64,000 nt of DNA from CAZKWG01 sp964615375 (GCA_964615375.1 CAZTOW010000013.1:62001-126000), one strand, 5' to 3'. Positions 25,590 to 34,262 are shown, counted from the stretch's first letter. The notes: generated by a model from the letters alone, not told the origin. Program-made: numbers and translations.

Positions 25590-26189
25590 ATGCGCGCCAT
25601 TGGCCTCTCTCTGTTCGCCATCCTCTCAACCACCGCCACCGCCGCCACCGTGAGCCTCGAGGATCCGGGCTCGATCGTCACCCTCACCCCAGGCTTCGAG
25701 CCGCTGGCCCTCCTCACGGACGACACCGTGGCGGCGACGGATCTCAGCTTCCTCGGCCAGATCTACACCAGCGCGAGAGGCTGGACGACGGCCACCCTCC
25801 ACCTGGACCTGGAGAGCGATCAGCTCACCCTGAGCCAGGGGGGCCGCTCGCTCGGCAACTTCGAGATCCAGGATCTCCTCTCCTACTACGGCGCCCTCGT
25901 GCTGGAGGAGAACGACTTCTCCGGCCTCGACCCGGCCATCAAGGCCCTCCGCATCGCCGGCGAGATCGACATCTCCGGCGCCACCTTCAACCCGAAGACC
26001 CTGCGCTGCGAGCCCGAGCTGGACGACTTCGGCGAGTGTGACAACCGCTGCGAGGATGAGGGCTACCCCGGCTCCCTCACCGGGGCCGCCTGGGCCGACG
26101 GCGGCTGCGTGCTCCTCTGCACCTGCTACGACGAAGACGGGAACAAGATCGGCACCTTCATCGAAGAGGACAACATCCTGTCGCGGTGA
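25590..26189 (+). CDS. Secreted Cys-rich protein of unknown function
   Basis: 199 aa. Signal peptide MRAIGLSLFAILSTTATAA. The middle is a beta-rich stretch without known motif; the last 60 residues contain eight cysteines (RCEPELDDFGECDNRCEDEGY ... GGCVLLCTCYDEDGNKIG), suggesting a disulfide-stabilised tail. AAGGGAG precedes the ATG. It shares a promoter architecture with the secreted metalloprotease at 33-34 kb, so both may be part of one secreted response. Confidence 0.65.
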   Translation: MRAIGLSLFAILSTTATAATVSLEDPGSIVTLTPGFEPLALLTDDTVAATDLSFLGQIYTSARGWTTATLHLDLESDQLTLSQGGRSLGNFEIQDLLSYYGALVLEENDFSGLDPAIKALRIAGEIDISGATFNPKTLRCEPELDDFGECDNRCEDEGYPGSLTGAAWADGGCVLLCTCYDEDGNKIGTFIEEDNILSR

Positions 26190-26225
26190 TCGTGTGAGTT
26201 TGCTTGGGGGGGGATCGAACAGGAT

Positions 26226-26290
26226 CAGGTGCCGATCAGGATACCTGGCACCTGACCGGCAGGCACCTGACCGGCACCTGACTCACCTGA
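26226..26290. repeat. Short CACCTGACCGG repeats and hairpin
   Basis: Two near-tandem copies of GGCACCTGACCGGC (26247-26260 and 26262-26275) plus two partial copies (CACCTGA) follow, and the first copy also pairs with CAGGTGCC at 26226-26233 to give an 8-bp stem. It lies between the Cys-rich gene and the beta-helix gene and may act as the transcription end of the former; it is not followed by a T run. Confidence 0.5.
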
Positions 26291-26351
26291 CCGCGGTCGC
26301 GCCCCCTCGCCACCGGTTATGCTCGGTTCTCCCCTCGTTCGCGGAGACCCG

Positions 26352-27818
26352 ATGACGCCGCTGCTGCTCCTGTTCGCCTGCCAGGATCCGAAGGACGACG
26401 TGCGCCGAGGGCCGGCGAGCGGGGCGGGCAGCGACGAGAGCGGCGCGCCGGACAGCGGCGACGAGAGCGGCGGCGACGAGAGCGGCGGCGGCGAGAGCGG
26501 CGGGACGGACACGGGTAGCGCCGACCCCTGCCTGGCGATCACGCCGAGCGGGGACCCCTCCACCGACCACGCCGCCATCACGAGCTGCCTGGCCTCAGGA
26601 GAAGCCGCCTTGCAGGCAGGGACCTTCCTGCTCGACGCCGGCCTGACGCTGCCGGCGGGGGCGCGGCTGAGCGGGGCCGGGGCGGAGGCGACGACGTTGA
26701 GGCTCACGGCGGCGGCAGAGGGCAGCAGCGCGCTGCTCTCCTTGTCCGGCTCGGCCGAGGTCGCCGGGCTTCACCTGGACGGCGACGGGCGGCTCAGCGC
26801 GGCCTATGTGAACGCGGCGGTGGTGATCACGGGCTCGGGAAACCTCGTGCATGATTGTGTGCTCGGCAACGACAGCCAGTCGCCGGCCGGGGTCCACGAT
26901 CAGGGGGTCTACTTCGTGGACGCCTCAGGCTCGGGCAACGTGGTGCGCGACGTGGAGATCCGCGGCACTTTCTACGGGGCGATCTTCGTGAGCGGGCTCG
27001 TGGCGGGCTCAGGAAACCGGCTCGAGACCAGCACGATTCACGACACGCGCTGCGACTCGGTGACGCTGGTGGGCTACGGCGAGGTGGTGGGGAACACCAT
27101 CTACGAGACCGGCTGGGACTGCGAGAACGGCCCCATCCCCGGCGGCGGGATCTACAGCCTGTGGAACACGGCTGGCGGGCTGGTGGAGGGCAACACCATC
27201 CACGACACCTGCGGACACGGCATCGACATGGACGGCGTGCAAGGCATGGTGATCACAGGGAACACCATCTACGACCCGGGCTACGACTGGGACGGCGCCC
27301 AGCCCGCATGCGAGGGCGCGGCCGGCATCGCGCTGATCGACAGCAGCTACAACACGATCGCGGACAACGTCGTGGAGAACAACGAGCGCCCGAACAACGC
27401 GGGCTGGGACCCGAACGGAGTCTACGCCGCCAGTGGCGCGAGCGCGTTCTCGGATCTGCCCTATGGATCCTCGACGATCGTCGCCTTCGCGCTCACCCAA
27501 CGCCCCAGCAGCCCGGGCCAGACCGTCGGCAATGTCGTGGCAGGAAACGAGTTCCGGGCCGCCTGCGCGAGCGGCTGTGGCGGCGTGGGCTACTTCCTCA
27601 GCCGCGGCACCGGCACCGACGCGAGCGGCGGCTGGTCCGCCGAGACGACCAGCTACCTGACCGCGAACGACCCCTACGGATCCAACGTCGGCAGCGTGCG
27701 CTGCGGCGGCAACTGGTACGCCGCCAGCAGCAGCTGCCCCGGTGACCCGGACTGCAACTCGGACGACGACCAGCACACCTACGACTGGGCGCGGAACGAC
27801 GACTGCCGGGACTACTGA
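26352..27818 (+). CDS. Right-handed beta-helix lipoprotein
   Basis: 488 aa from ATG 26352 (GGAG upstream). Signal MTPLLLLFAC ends in a lipobox; residues 15-60 are a Ser/Gly/Asp/Glu linker. Residues 70-420 contain repeated parallel beta-helix coils with N-rich turns (GNTIYETGWDCENG, GNTIHDTCGHGIDMDG, GNTIYDPGYDWDG, NTIADNVVENNERPN), the pectate-lyase-type fold used for polysaccharide binding or cleavage. Several Cys suggest an extracellular location. No family-specific catalytic residues are recognised. TATGCT about 28 nt upstream of the ATG is a possible -10. Confidence 0.75.
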   Translation: MTPLLLLFACQDPKDDVRRGPASGAGSDESGAPDSGDESGGDESGGGESGGTDTGSADPCLAITPSGDPSTDHAAITSCLASGEAALQAGTFLLDAGLTLPAGARLSGAGAEATTLRLTAAAEGSSALLSLSGSAEVAGLHLDGDGRLSAAYVNAAVVITGSGNLVHDCVLGNDSQSPAGVHDQGVYFVDASGSGNVVRDVEIRGTFYGAIFVSGLVAGSGNRLETSTIHDTRCDSVTLVGYGEVVGNTIYETGWDCENGPIPGGGIYSLWNTAGGLVEGNTIHDTCGHGIDMDGVQGMVITGNTIYDPGYDWDGAQPACEGAAGIALIDSSYNTIADNVVENNERPNNAGWDPNGVYAASGASAFSDLPYGSSTIVAFALTQRPSSPGQTVGNVVAGNEFRAACASGCGGVGYFLSRGTGTDASGGWSAETTSYLTANDPYGSNVGSVRCGGNWYAASSSCPGDPDCNSDDDQHTYDWARNDDCRDY

Positions 27819-27887
27819 TCTGGAGCAGGGGGCAGCAGCGCTGGCCAGACCCCTGACCCCTGACCCACTGCCCTTCACAAGGGCCCG

Positions 27888-28130
27888 TCAGCTCATGTCG
27901 CCCTTCCACTCAGCCTTCACCTGGGTCGTCGGGGTTCCACCCCCGCTCGTGACGCCTCGGCCTTTCTGCCAGCCGTCGCCGAAGACGTTGCCGCTGTCGA
28001 AGGCGCCGCCGTCATCGAACTGAACGGCATCGCTGTCGCCCACGAGCGGATCGACCAGGGGATCGCGAAGGTCGGCGGCCGGCGTATCGTGCACGGCCTC
28101 TTCGGTATTGGGAGTGTGGATATCGATCAT
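27888..28130 (-). CDS. Small acidic protein of unknown function
   Basis: 80 aa from ATG 28130 (GCAGG with a long spacer upstream). Sequence is Asp/Gly-rich: MIDIHTPNTEEAVHD..., DPLVDPLVGDSD, then DDGGAFDSGNVFGDGWQKGRG and a TSGGGTPTTQ tail. No signal peptide, Cys or known motif. A good sigma-70-like promoter lies just upstream, which makes a real gene more likely than a chance frame. The 27819-28291 interval otherwise holds nothing I can identify. Confidence 0.5.
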   Translation of the reverse strand: MIDIHTPNTEEAVHDTPAADLRDPLVDPLVGDSDAVQFDDGGAFDSGNVFGDGWQKGRGVTSGGGTPTTQVKAEWKGDMS

Positions 28131-28158
28131 GGCGTGAACCTGCTCCAATCTCCTGTTC

Positions 28159-28187
28159 AGGATAGCAGCTGGACCACCCGACGACAA
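28159..28187 (-). promoter_or_regulatory. Sigma-70-like promoter TTGTCG-N17-TATCCT
   Basis: On the minus strand TTGTCG (28182-28187), 17 nt, TATCCT (28159-28164), then CTGAACAGG... leading to the ATG at 28130. Spacing is optimal. Confidence 0.5.
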
Positions 28188-28291
28188 GAGAGGCGGATGT
28201 CTGGACCGATCCTGCCGTCTGGCATCGACCGACGAGAAGGCGCAAGGACTCAGCCAAAGTCACGCCCCTACACAGCCCAACATCACCCCCC

Positions 28292-30676
28292 TCACCCCCC
28301 ATCCCGCGCCAGGCGCAGCCCCGTGGCCGAGCTCCAGGCGTCCGGGGGCGCGCCGAAACGCCCGGCGGGACGGCAGAGATAGGCCGCCGAGCGCCAGGAT
28401 CCACCGCGCACGGCCCGGAACGGCGCCAGGGCGTCCTCCTCCCAACAGAGGCGCTCGCCCGCGATCCGCGCCCCGAGGCGACGGTAGGGGTTGGCGCACA
28501 GATCGCGCACGAAGCCGGCCAGCCCGCAGACACCATACGGGCTGCGATCCAGCGGGCGAGCCCCAAGGGGGAGCGAGGCCGGCGGCCCGGGGAAGCTCTC
28601 CAGGACGGCGGCGTAGGTGGGCTCGAAGTGATCGCCCCAGGGGAGCGCGCGGCCGTCCGCGCCTCGCGCCGCCCGCTCGCGCTCCCACTCGCTGGGCAGG
28701 CGCCAGGGCTGGCCCGAGCGCGCCGCGGTCCAGGCGGCGAAGGCGTCGGCGCAGCGGGCGTTGAGCTGGGTCATCGGGTGATCGGGCCCGCCAGGCGCCC
28801 AGGGGGGGAGCGATGGTGCCAGGTGTACCTGACCCTCCCGCCAGACGAAGACCCGCGCCGCGCCGGGCGAGGGGTCGGCCGGGTCCAGCGGCGGGTTCAG
28901 GGCCCGCCATCCGGCCTCGTCCCCGTGCGCGGCGAGATCCGCCAGGAAGGCCGCGTACTCGGCGGCGGAGACCGCGTGGCGGCGCAGCACGAAGGCGTCC
29001 ATCCACACGCGCTGGCGCGGCAGCGCGTCGACGGCGAGCGGATCGCCGCCCAGGATGGCCCAGCCCGCGGGGATGTAGACGTCGTCAGGGCCGAGCGCAT
29101 TCAACCCCGGGAGCCTCACCGGCGCCGGATCGCGCTCGCCGGGCGGGGTCTGATCCCAGTGCTCCTGCCGCCCCAGCAGGAAGGGCAGGGCCACCGCGGC
29201 CCGGCCGGGGGCCTCGAGGTGCGCGACATATCTCCCCCGCGGCAGGCGCAGCGCGTCCAGGGGCGCCCGCGCCTCCAGCACGGGGACCTCCACCAGCCGC
29301 CGATCCTGCTCCTCGTAGCGGCAGATTCGGACCCTCGCGTCCGATGGCTCACAGCGCAGAGTCAGCGCCCCATCCCCCTGCAGCCAGCCCTGGTGCCGAC
29401 CGCGCCCGACCTCGGTGAGCAGCAGCGCGTAGCGGCGGGCGGCGTCGGCGTCCTGGCGCGCCTCGGCGGACTGAACCCGGTCGCGGTAGAGGTCGGCGAG
29501 CGCGTCGCGGGCGGGGTCCAGGGCGGGGGCGAGCTCGAGGGCGGCGCGCAGGGCCTGCTCCAGGGCCAGCTCGGCCTCGTCCTGCTCGGCCAGGGCGCGC
29601 GCGGCGGCGGCCTCGGCCTCCCAGACAGGGCGCTTGCGATCCACGGGGTCCGAGGCGCGGATCTCGGCGCCGAGCCGTCGAGCCTCCGCTCTCGCCTCCG
29701 CCGCCTCGGCCGCCTTCACCGCCACCCGCTCCAGGAGCCCGGCCGCCTGCCCGTGCAGGACCCGAGCCTCCTCCAGCCGGCGCTCCCCGTCCAGCCAGGC
29801 GCGGAGCCCGGCGGCGAAGGTGGCGGCGTCGGGGCGCGCGGACGGCTCCCGGCGCATGGCGGCGCGACAGAGCTCCAGCAGGGGGGCAGGCGCGGGGCGG
29901 CCCGCCGCGATCCGACCCGCCACATCGGGGGGATCTCCCTCCCGGTTCGCCCGCAGCGCCGAGACCGCCCCGCCCCCGAAGGGCGCAGCCCCGCACAGCG
30001 CCGCGTAGAGCAGGGCCCCCAGGGCCCAGACGTCCGCCGCCGGACCCACCAGCCCGCCCGCCGCCTGCTCGGGCGCCATCCAGGCCGGGGTCCCCACCAC
30101 GCCGCCCACCGCCCGCTCGCCGGCCAGCGCCACCCCCCAGTCCAGCACCAGCACCTCGCCAAAGGGCCCGAGCACCACGTTGTCCGGCTTGAGATCGCGG
30201 TGCACCACCCCCTCTCCGTGCGCGTGGACCACGGCGCGCGCCACGTCCAGCAGCGCCCCCACCAGCCTGCGCAGCGCCACCTCCGCCTCGCCCGCGCCGA
30301 GCGCCTGCGCCTCCCGGATCGCGTCGGCCAGGGTGTCGCCCACCACCTCGCGCATGGTGAACCACAGCCGCCCGTCGGCCAGCTCGCCCCGGTCGTGCAC
30401 CGGCACGATGTTGGGGTGCTGCAGGCGGGCGGTCAGCCGCGCCTCGTCCAGGAAGGCCGCGCGCGCCGCCCCGTCGCCCAGCACCTCCCAGGAGAGGATC
30501 TTCATCGCCAGCGCCCGCTCGAGCTGGCGGTCGTAGACGCGCCGCACCTCGCCCATGCCGCCGCTGGCCAGCAGCCCCCGGTCCTCGTAGCGCTCGGGCA
30601 GCAGGCGCGCGCCCTCGCGGGCCTCGCCGGGCGCGAGGGTGGCCAGGGTCGGATCCGGCGCGCCGTCAGAGGCCAT
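28292..30676 (-). CDS. Ser/Thr protein kinase fused to a formylglycine-generating-enzyme-like domain
   Basis: 794 aa, no membrane segment. Residues 29-290 are a Hanks kinase: LLASGGMGEVRRVYD (P-loop), ALAMKILS (lysine), VVHRDLKPDNVVL (catalytic loop), and GTPAWMAPEQ. The Mg-binding DFG is DWG (VLVLDWGVAL), known in some active kinases. Residues 290-400 are Ala/Glu-rich helical, 440-520 a PEGA-like beta domain (EPSDARVRI). Residues 545-794 match FGE-sulfatase/SUMF1: HAVSAAEYAAFLAD, WRLPSEWERERAARGADGRALPWGD, GLAGFVRDLC and RAVRGGSWRSAAYLCRP. Transcribed divergently from the FHA gene from overlapping -10 elements. Confidence 0.88.
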   Translation of the reverse strand: MASDGAPDPTLATLAPGEAREGARLLPERYEDRGLLASGGMGEVRRVYDRQLERALAMKILSWEVLGDGAARAAFLDEARLTARLQHPNIVPVHDRGELADGRLWFTMREVVGDTLADAIREAQALGAGEAEVALRRLVGALLDVARAVVHAHGEGVVHRDLKPDNVVLGPFGEVLVLDWGVALAGERAVGGVVGTPAWMAPEQAAGGLVGPAADVWALGALLYAALCGAAPFGGGAVSALRANREGDPPDVAGRIAAGRPAPAPLLELCRAAMRREPSARPDAATFAAGLRAWLDGERRLEEARVLHGQAAGLLERVAVKAAEAAEARAEARRLGAEIRASDPVDRKRPVWEAEAAAARALAEQDEAELALEQALRAALELAPALDPARDALADLYRDRVQSAEARQDADAARRYALLLTEVGRGRHQGWLQGDGALTLRCEPSDARVRICRYEEQDRRLVEVPVLEARAPLDALRLPRGRYVAHLEAPGRAAVALPFLLGRQEHWDQTPPGERDPAPVRLPGLNALGPDDVYIPAGWAILGGDPLAVDALPRQRVWMDAFVLRRHAVSAAEYAAFLADLAAHGDEAGWRALNPPLDPADPSPGAARVFVWREGQVHLAPSLPPWAPGGPDHPMTQLNARCADAFAAWTAARSGQPWRLPSEWERERAARGADGRALPWGDHFEPTYAAVLESFPGPPASLPLGARPLDRSPYGVCGLAGFVRDLCANPYRRLGARIAGERLCWEEDALAPFRAVRGGSWRSAAYLCRPAGRFGAPPDAWSSATGLRLARDGG

Positions 30677-30683
30677 CGTGATC

Positions 30684-30693
30684 AGGTTAACAT
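30684..30693. promoter_or_regulatory. Overlapping divergent -10 elements for kinase-FGE and FHA genes
   Basis: The palindrome GTTAAC supplies TAACAT (30688-30693, plus strand, 6 nt before the FHA ATG) and TAACCT (30684-30689, minus strand, 7 nt before the kinase ATG). The hexamers share two bases, so polymerase could not occupy both. Neither gene has a Shine-Dalgarno site, consistent with leaderless transcripts both ways. Confidence 0.55.
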
Positions 30694-30699
30694 CGGCTC

Positions 30700-31608
30700 A
30701 TGGCGCGGATACGGTCAGAGGCCGACGGGACGACGGTGGCGCTGCGGGCGCGCACCCGGGTCGGGCGCTCGCGCGGGGCGGAGCTGCGGCTGACGGACGC
30801 CTCGATCTCCGGCGAGCACGCGCTGCTGCTCTGGACAGGCCAGGGCTGGACGCTGCGCGATCTGGGGAGCACCAACGGCACCTCCCTGGGCGAGCGGCGG
30901 CTCAACCCCGGCCAGCCGGAGCCCCTCGCCGAGGGGGACACGATCGGCTTCGGCTTCGCCCCGCGCTGGAGGGTGCTGGACCTCGGTCCCCCCGGGCCGC
31001 TCGCGCTGGAGGGCGAGCGCGTGATCTCGGGCCTGGGCGAGCTGCTGCTCCTGCCCGACGCCGAGCACCCGCAGGCCACCGTGGCCCGCGCCGAGGAGGG
31101 CTGGTGGCTGGAGAGCGCCGAGGGCGGGCGCGCGGTGGCCGACGGCGACGAGATCACCCTGGGGACGCGGCGTCTGCTCCTGCACCTGCCCGAGCCCTGG
31201 GTGGAGACCTGGCGAGCCGACAGCGCCCCGCCGGCCGTGGACGAGCTGGAGCTGCGCTTCCAGGTGAGCCTGGACGAGGAGCACGTCACGCTGACCGGCT
31301 GGCACGGCGGGCGCGAGTTCCCGCTGCACGCGCGCTCCTACCACTACCTGCTGCTCACCCTGGCCCGCGCCCGGCTCGCCGACGCCGCCGACCCCAGCCT
31401 CCCGCCCGCCGAGCAGGGCTGGCTGGACGTGGACCGGCTCTGCCGGATGCTGGGCGTGGACGAGCGCACGCTGAACACCTGGGTGTACCGGGTGCGCCGC
31501 CTCTTCGCCGAGGCGGGCGTGCTGGAGCCGGCCGCGGCCATCTCCCGGCGACCGGGGAAGATGCGCATCGGCTCGGGCCGGCTGGCGGTGGGGCGACTGG
31601 AGGACTAG
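30700..31608 (+). CDS. FHA-domain protein with C-terminal winged helix
   Basis: 302 aa, cytosolic. Residues 10-80 are an FHA phosphothreonine-binding domain (VGRSRGAELRLTDASISGEHALL ... LRDLGSTNGTSLG), with the conserved R, SxxH/SGEH and N residues. Residues 90-170 look like a second, weaker beta-sandwich (LALEGERVISG...VADGDEITLGTRRLLL). The last 110 residues (FPLHARSYHYLLLTLARARLAD...VDRLCRMLGVDERTLNTWVYRVRRLFAEAG) resemble an OmpR-type winged helix, found fused to FHA in other myxobacteria. It could read phosphorylation by the neighbouring kinase and act on DNA. The stop lies 5 nt from the convergent caspase gene. Confidence 0.85.
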   Translation: MARIRSEADGTTVALRARTRVGRSRGAELRLTDASISGEHALLLWTGQGWTLRDLGSTNGTSLGERRLNPGQPEPLAEGDTIGFGFAPRWRVLDLGPPGPLALEGERVISGLGELLLLPDAEHPQATVARAEEGWWLESAEGGRAVADGDEITLGTRRLLLHLPEPWVETWRADSAPPAVDELELRFQVSLDEEHVTLTGWHGGREFPLHARSYHYLLLTLARARLADAADPSLPPAEQGWLDVDRLCRMLGVDERTLNTWVYRVRRLFAEAGVLEPAAAISRRPGKMRIGSGRLAVGRLED

Positions 31609-31613
31609 ATAAT

Positions 31614-33020
31614 CTAGCCTGACACGTCCACCGCCAGCGCGACCGGGGTGGAGGGCGAGGGCCAGGTGGGCGCGGAGGCGATCTTCTGGAAGCGGAAGAC
31701 CTCTCCGGGCGCGAGCCGGGCCAGCGTGCCGGCCAGCTCGAGCGTGCTGACCCAGGTGAGCCGCCAGGCGCGCTGCGCGTCCCCGGGCGTGACGCCGAGC
31801 TGTCCGGTGAGGAGGGGGGCGCGGCCGGGTGCTACGCGGCTCCAGGTGTACCAGACCGCGGCGTCCATGGGCACGGCGGCGGCGGTGGTGGCGACGAAGG
31901 CGGCGTTCGGGTGGACCAGGCTGGCCTCGTCGGGCGTGGCGGGCCCCGCGCTGCCCGGCCGGATCTCGAAGCGATCCACCCCCGCCAGCGAGCGCCCGTG
32001 GTTGAAGCGCCAGTAGGCGGTCTCGGGCTCCCAGGGGGCGGCGGCGTCCGGGGCGGTGACCCGCAGGTCGCCGATGGGCTGCCCGCCCTCGTCCGACAGA
32101 TCGTAGGTCCCCGGCCACAGCTCGCGGCCGGGCAGGGAGGCGGGCCCGCGGGCGGCGAATTCGGCGCTGTCCTTCTTCAGCGAGATGAACAGGGCCTGCT
32201 CGGGTCCAGGGCCGCTGTAGACCGGGTCCTGCTCGAAGCCCATGGCCCGCAGCAGCGTGGCCACCCGCGTGTTCAGCTCCTGGTGGGAGATGCTCACCGC
32301 GCCCATGCCTTGGTCGTTCCTGGTGATCCCCCAGCGCTGGATCACGCGCAGGCAGGCCCAGGAGAAGGCGCCCCGCCAGTCCTCGCCCACCGGGAGCTCA
32401 TAGGAGGGCTGGTCGGCGCGGGCGGCGTTGAAGACCGGGAAGCCGTCGCCCAGCCGGCGGGCGCTGGCGGCGGCGGAGCGCGCCCCGAGGACGCGGACCC
32501 GATCCCCTGGGGCGCTGGCCCCGCGCCCGGCGGCGTGGCAGGTGTCGAGGAAGGCCGTCAGGTTCACCCGGCGCCCGCCCGCGGTGAGCGCGCGCTCCAG
32601 GTCATCGAAGCGCAGCGTCCCCGCCAGCCCGCCCGCCCCGTCCGGTCGGACGTCCGCCGGGCAGAGCACCGGGTCGCCCTTCTCATCCACCGCGCCGTGA
32701 CCGGCGAAGACCAGCAGTCCGCGGGCGTGGGGCGAGCCGACCAGCCGCTCGCGCAGCCAGCCGCAGGCGGCCAGGATGTTCGCCCGCGTCGGGGGGCGCG
32801 CCTTCCTCCCGCGATCCCCGCCCTCCACGGCGTCCGAGGAGAGCACGCGGATGTCCGCCTTCTCCGCCCCCAGCCCCTTCGCCAGCGCCGCCCACTCGCG
32901 GGCGTCGGCCGACGTGCCCATGAGATCGCTGGTCCCTGGCGGCAGCCCCGCCGCCCGATCGTAGAGGCTGTAGTCGTGGACGCCGATGAGGACTGCAGAG
33001 AAGGAGCCGGGGAGCGCCAT
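31614..33020 (-). CDS. Caspase-like (C14) protease
   Basis: 468 aa. The N-terminal 230 residues are a caspase fold: AVLIGVHDYSLYD strand, a loop, LLVFAGHGAVDEKGD with catalytic His108, and VNLTAFLDTCHAAGRG with catalytic Cys161. Residues 250-330 (SISHQELNTRVATLLRAMGFEQDPVY) follow the usual end of the domain; the remaining 200 residues are a beta-rich C-terminal region (PDAAAPWEPETAYWRFNH...) without a known family. No signal peptide, so probably cytosolic. GAGGTC precedes the ATG. Beside the kinase-FGE and FHA genes it suggests a signalling or suicide module; the trigger is unknown. Confidence 0.85.
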   Translation of the reverse strand: MALPGSFSAVLIGVHDYSLYDRAAGLPPGTSDLMGTSADAREWAALAKGLGAEKADIRVLSSDAVEGGDRGRKARPPTRANILAACGWLRERLVGSPHARGLLVFAGHGAVDEKGDPVLCPADVRPDGAGGLAGTLRFDDLERALTAGGRRVNLTAFLDTCHAAGRGASAPGDRVRVLGARSAAASARRLGDGFPVFNAARADQPSYELPVGEDWRGAFSWACLRVIQRWGITRNDQGMGAVSISHQELNTRVATLLRAMGFEQDPVYSGPGPEQALFISLKKDSAEFAARGPASLPGRELWPGTYDLSDEGGQPIGDLRVTAPDAAAPWEPETAYWRFNHGRSLAGVDRFEIRPGSAGPATPDEASLVHPNAAFVATTAAAVPMDAAVWYTWSRVAPGRAPLLTGQLGVTPGDAQRAWRLTWVSTLELAGTLARLAPGEVFRFQKIASAPTWPSPSTPVALAVDVSG

Positions 33021-33059
33021 GGGAGACCTCAGGAGTGAGAGGGTTGTAACACAGGGACC

Positions 33060-34262
33060 TCAGCGACCCGCGGAGGCGTCGAGAGCCTCCTGGTCGGTCC
33101 ACTCCGTGCCGTAGCCCAACAGCACGGCCGAGAGCGTGAGCTCATAGGCGGGGAAACCCGCGCCGGAGCCGGAGCCCGAGGCCGTCCAGCTGTGGGGGTC
33201 GGCGCCGTCCCACACGGTGAAGATCTCCTCCGTGCTCATCCCCTGGTCGGTCTCCAGGTCCCAGAAGAAGCGGATCCAGTCGTACTGGGTGCCGCGGTTG
33301 GTCGTCGGGCCCGAGGCCAGGCAGTAGTCGCCCGTGAAGTCGTAGGCGTCCATCCCCGCCACCGCGCCGCCCTCGCAGGAGAACTCGGCCGAAGAGTCGC
33401 CCACGCCGTCCTGGTCCCAGTCCAGGCTGTAGTGCGGGTCGTACCAGCAGTCGCTCTCGTCCGTGCGGTTCCAGATCACGGCGGCGTAGTAGCTGGCGAT
33501 CCCCTCGTTCACGGCCGCGCTCTGGTACTCCTCCGAGGTGATGCTGTGGCCGGAGCTGGTCCAGGGGCAGTCCGTGGAGCTGGCGGCGTAGCTGAAGGCG
33601 GCGCCCGACCCTCCATTCGACGCGGCGGCGACCTTGTGACCCATCTCGTGGGCGATCACGAACTTGTAGTTGTCGCTGGGAATGTAGAGAGCGTCGTCCG
33701 ACTGGCGGTAGCAGTTGCTCCCGCTGCCGGGGCAGGCCTCGTTGTAGAAGGTGAAGGTCTCGCCGGAGAGCCCGGCGTCCCGGCGCTGCAGGGCCCAGCC
33801 CGCCGCGGAGACCAGGTTCCAGGCCTTGTGCGGGCCCCAGGTGAAGGTCTCGGTGGTGCTGGCCGTGGGGGAGAAGGACTGGGTGGAGCTGGCCCAGATG
33901 GCCGGGGTCGAGGAGTCGTCGTAGACCTTGATGTAATTGCCGTAGATGTCGGCCTTGGACAGGATCCGCACGTTGTAGGTCTTCGTGCTGCTGAGCGTGA
34001 GCGTGGTCGTGCAGCCGGCGTCCGAGCCCTCCGGGTCCGTGTAGTCGGCCCAGACGCTCGCGCCCGACGACGTGGTGATCTCCATGTAGACGCCGCGGGC
34101 CGGCTTGGGATCGTTGTCCGTGTAGAAGTCGTCGGATCCGCCCACGTCGTAGTAGTCGGTCTCCAGATCGGCGCAGACCGTGACGTTGTAGGTGGCGGCG
34201 AAGGCCGGGGCGCTGAGCAGCAGGGCCGGGACGGACAGGGCGAGGGCGAAGATGGGGCGCAT
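33060..34262 (-). CDS. Secreted zincin-like metalloprotease
   Basis: 400 aa. Signal peptide ends SAPAFAA. Residues 25-135 are a beta domain with paired cysteines (CADLETDYYD, GCTTTLTLSSTKTYNVRI). Near residues 205-215 is KFVIAHEMGHKVAA, an HExxH zinc site; the distal ligand is probably in the later EYQSAAVNEGIASYYAAVIW segment (Glu). The tail contains YDWIRFFWDLETDQGMSTEEIF. Similar to uncharacterised myxobacterial exoproteases. GGAG precedes the ATG. It carries the same Pho-box-like promoter as the Cys-rich secreted gene at 25.6 kb. Confidence 0.78.
   Translation of the reverse strand: MRPIFALALSVPALLLSAPAFAATYNVTVCADLETDYYDVGGSDDFYTDNDPKPARGVYMEITTSSGASVWADYTDPEGSDAGCTTTLTLSSTKTYNVRILSKADIYGNYIKVYDDSSTPAIWASSTQSFSPTASTTETFTWGPHKAWNLVSAAGWALQRRDAGLSGETFTFYNEACPGSGSNCYRQSDDALYIPSDNYKFVIAHEMGHKVAAASNGGSGAAFSYAASSTDCPWTSSGHSITSEEYQSAAVNEGIASYYAAVIWNRTDESDCWYDPHYSLDWDQDGVGDSSAEFSCEGGAVAGMDAYDFTGDYCLASGPTTNRGTQYDWIRFFWDLETDQGMSTEEIFTVWDGADPHSWTASGSGSGAGFPAYELTLSAVLLGYGTEWTDQEALDASAGR

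Noticed and set aside
31603..31619. Palindrome GACTAGATAATCTAGCC, like the one in glyS.
   Set aside because: It is largely explained by the two convergent genes ending in TAG stops five bases apart.
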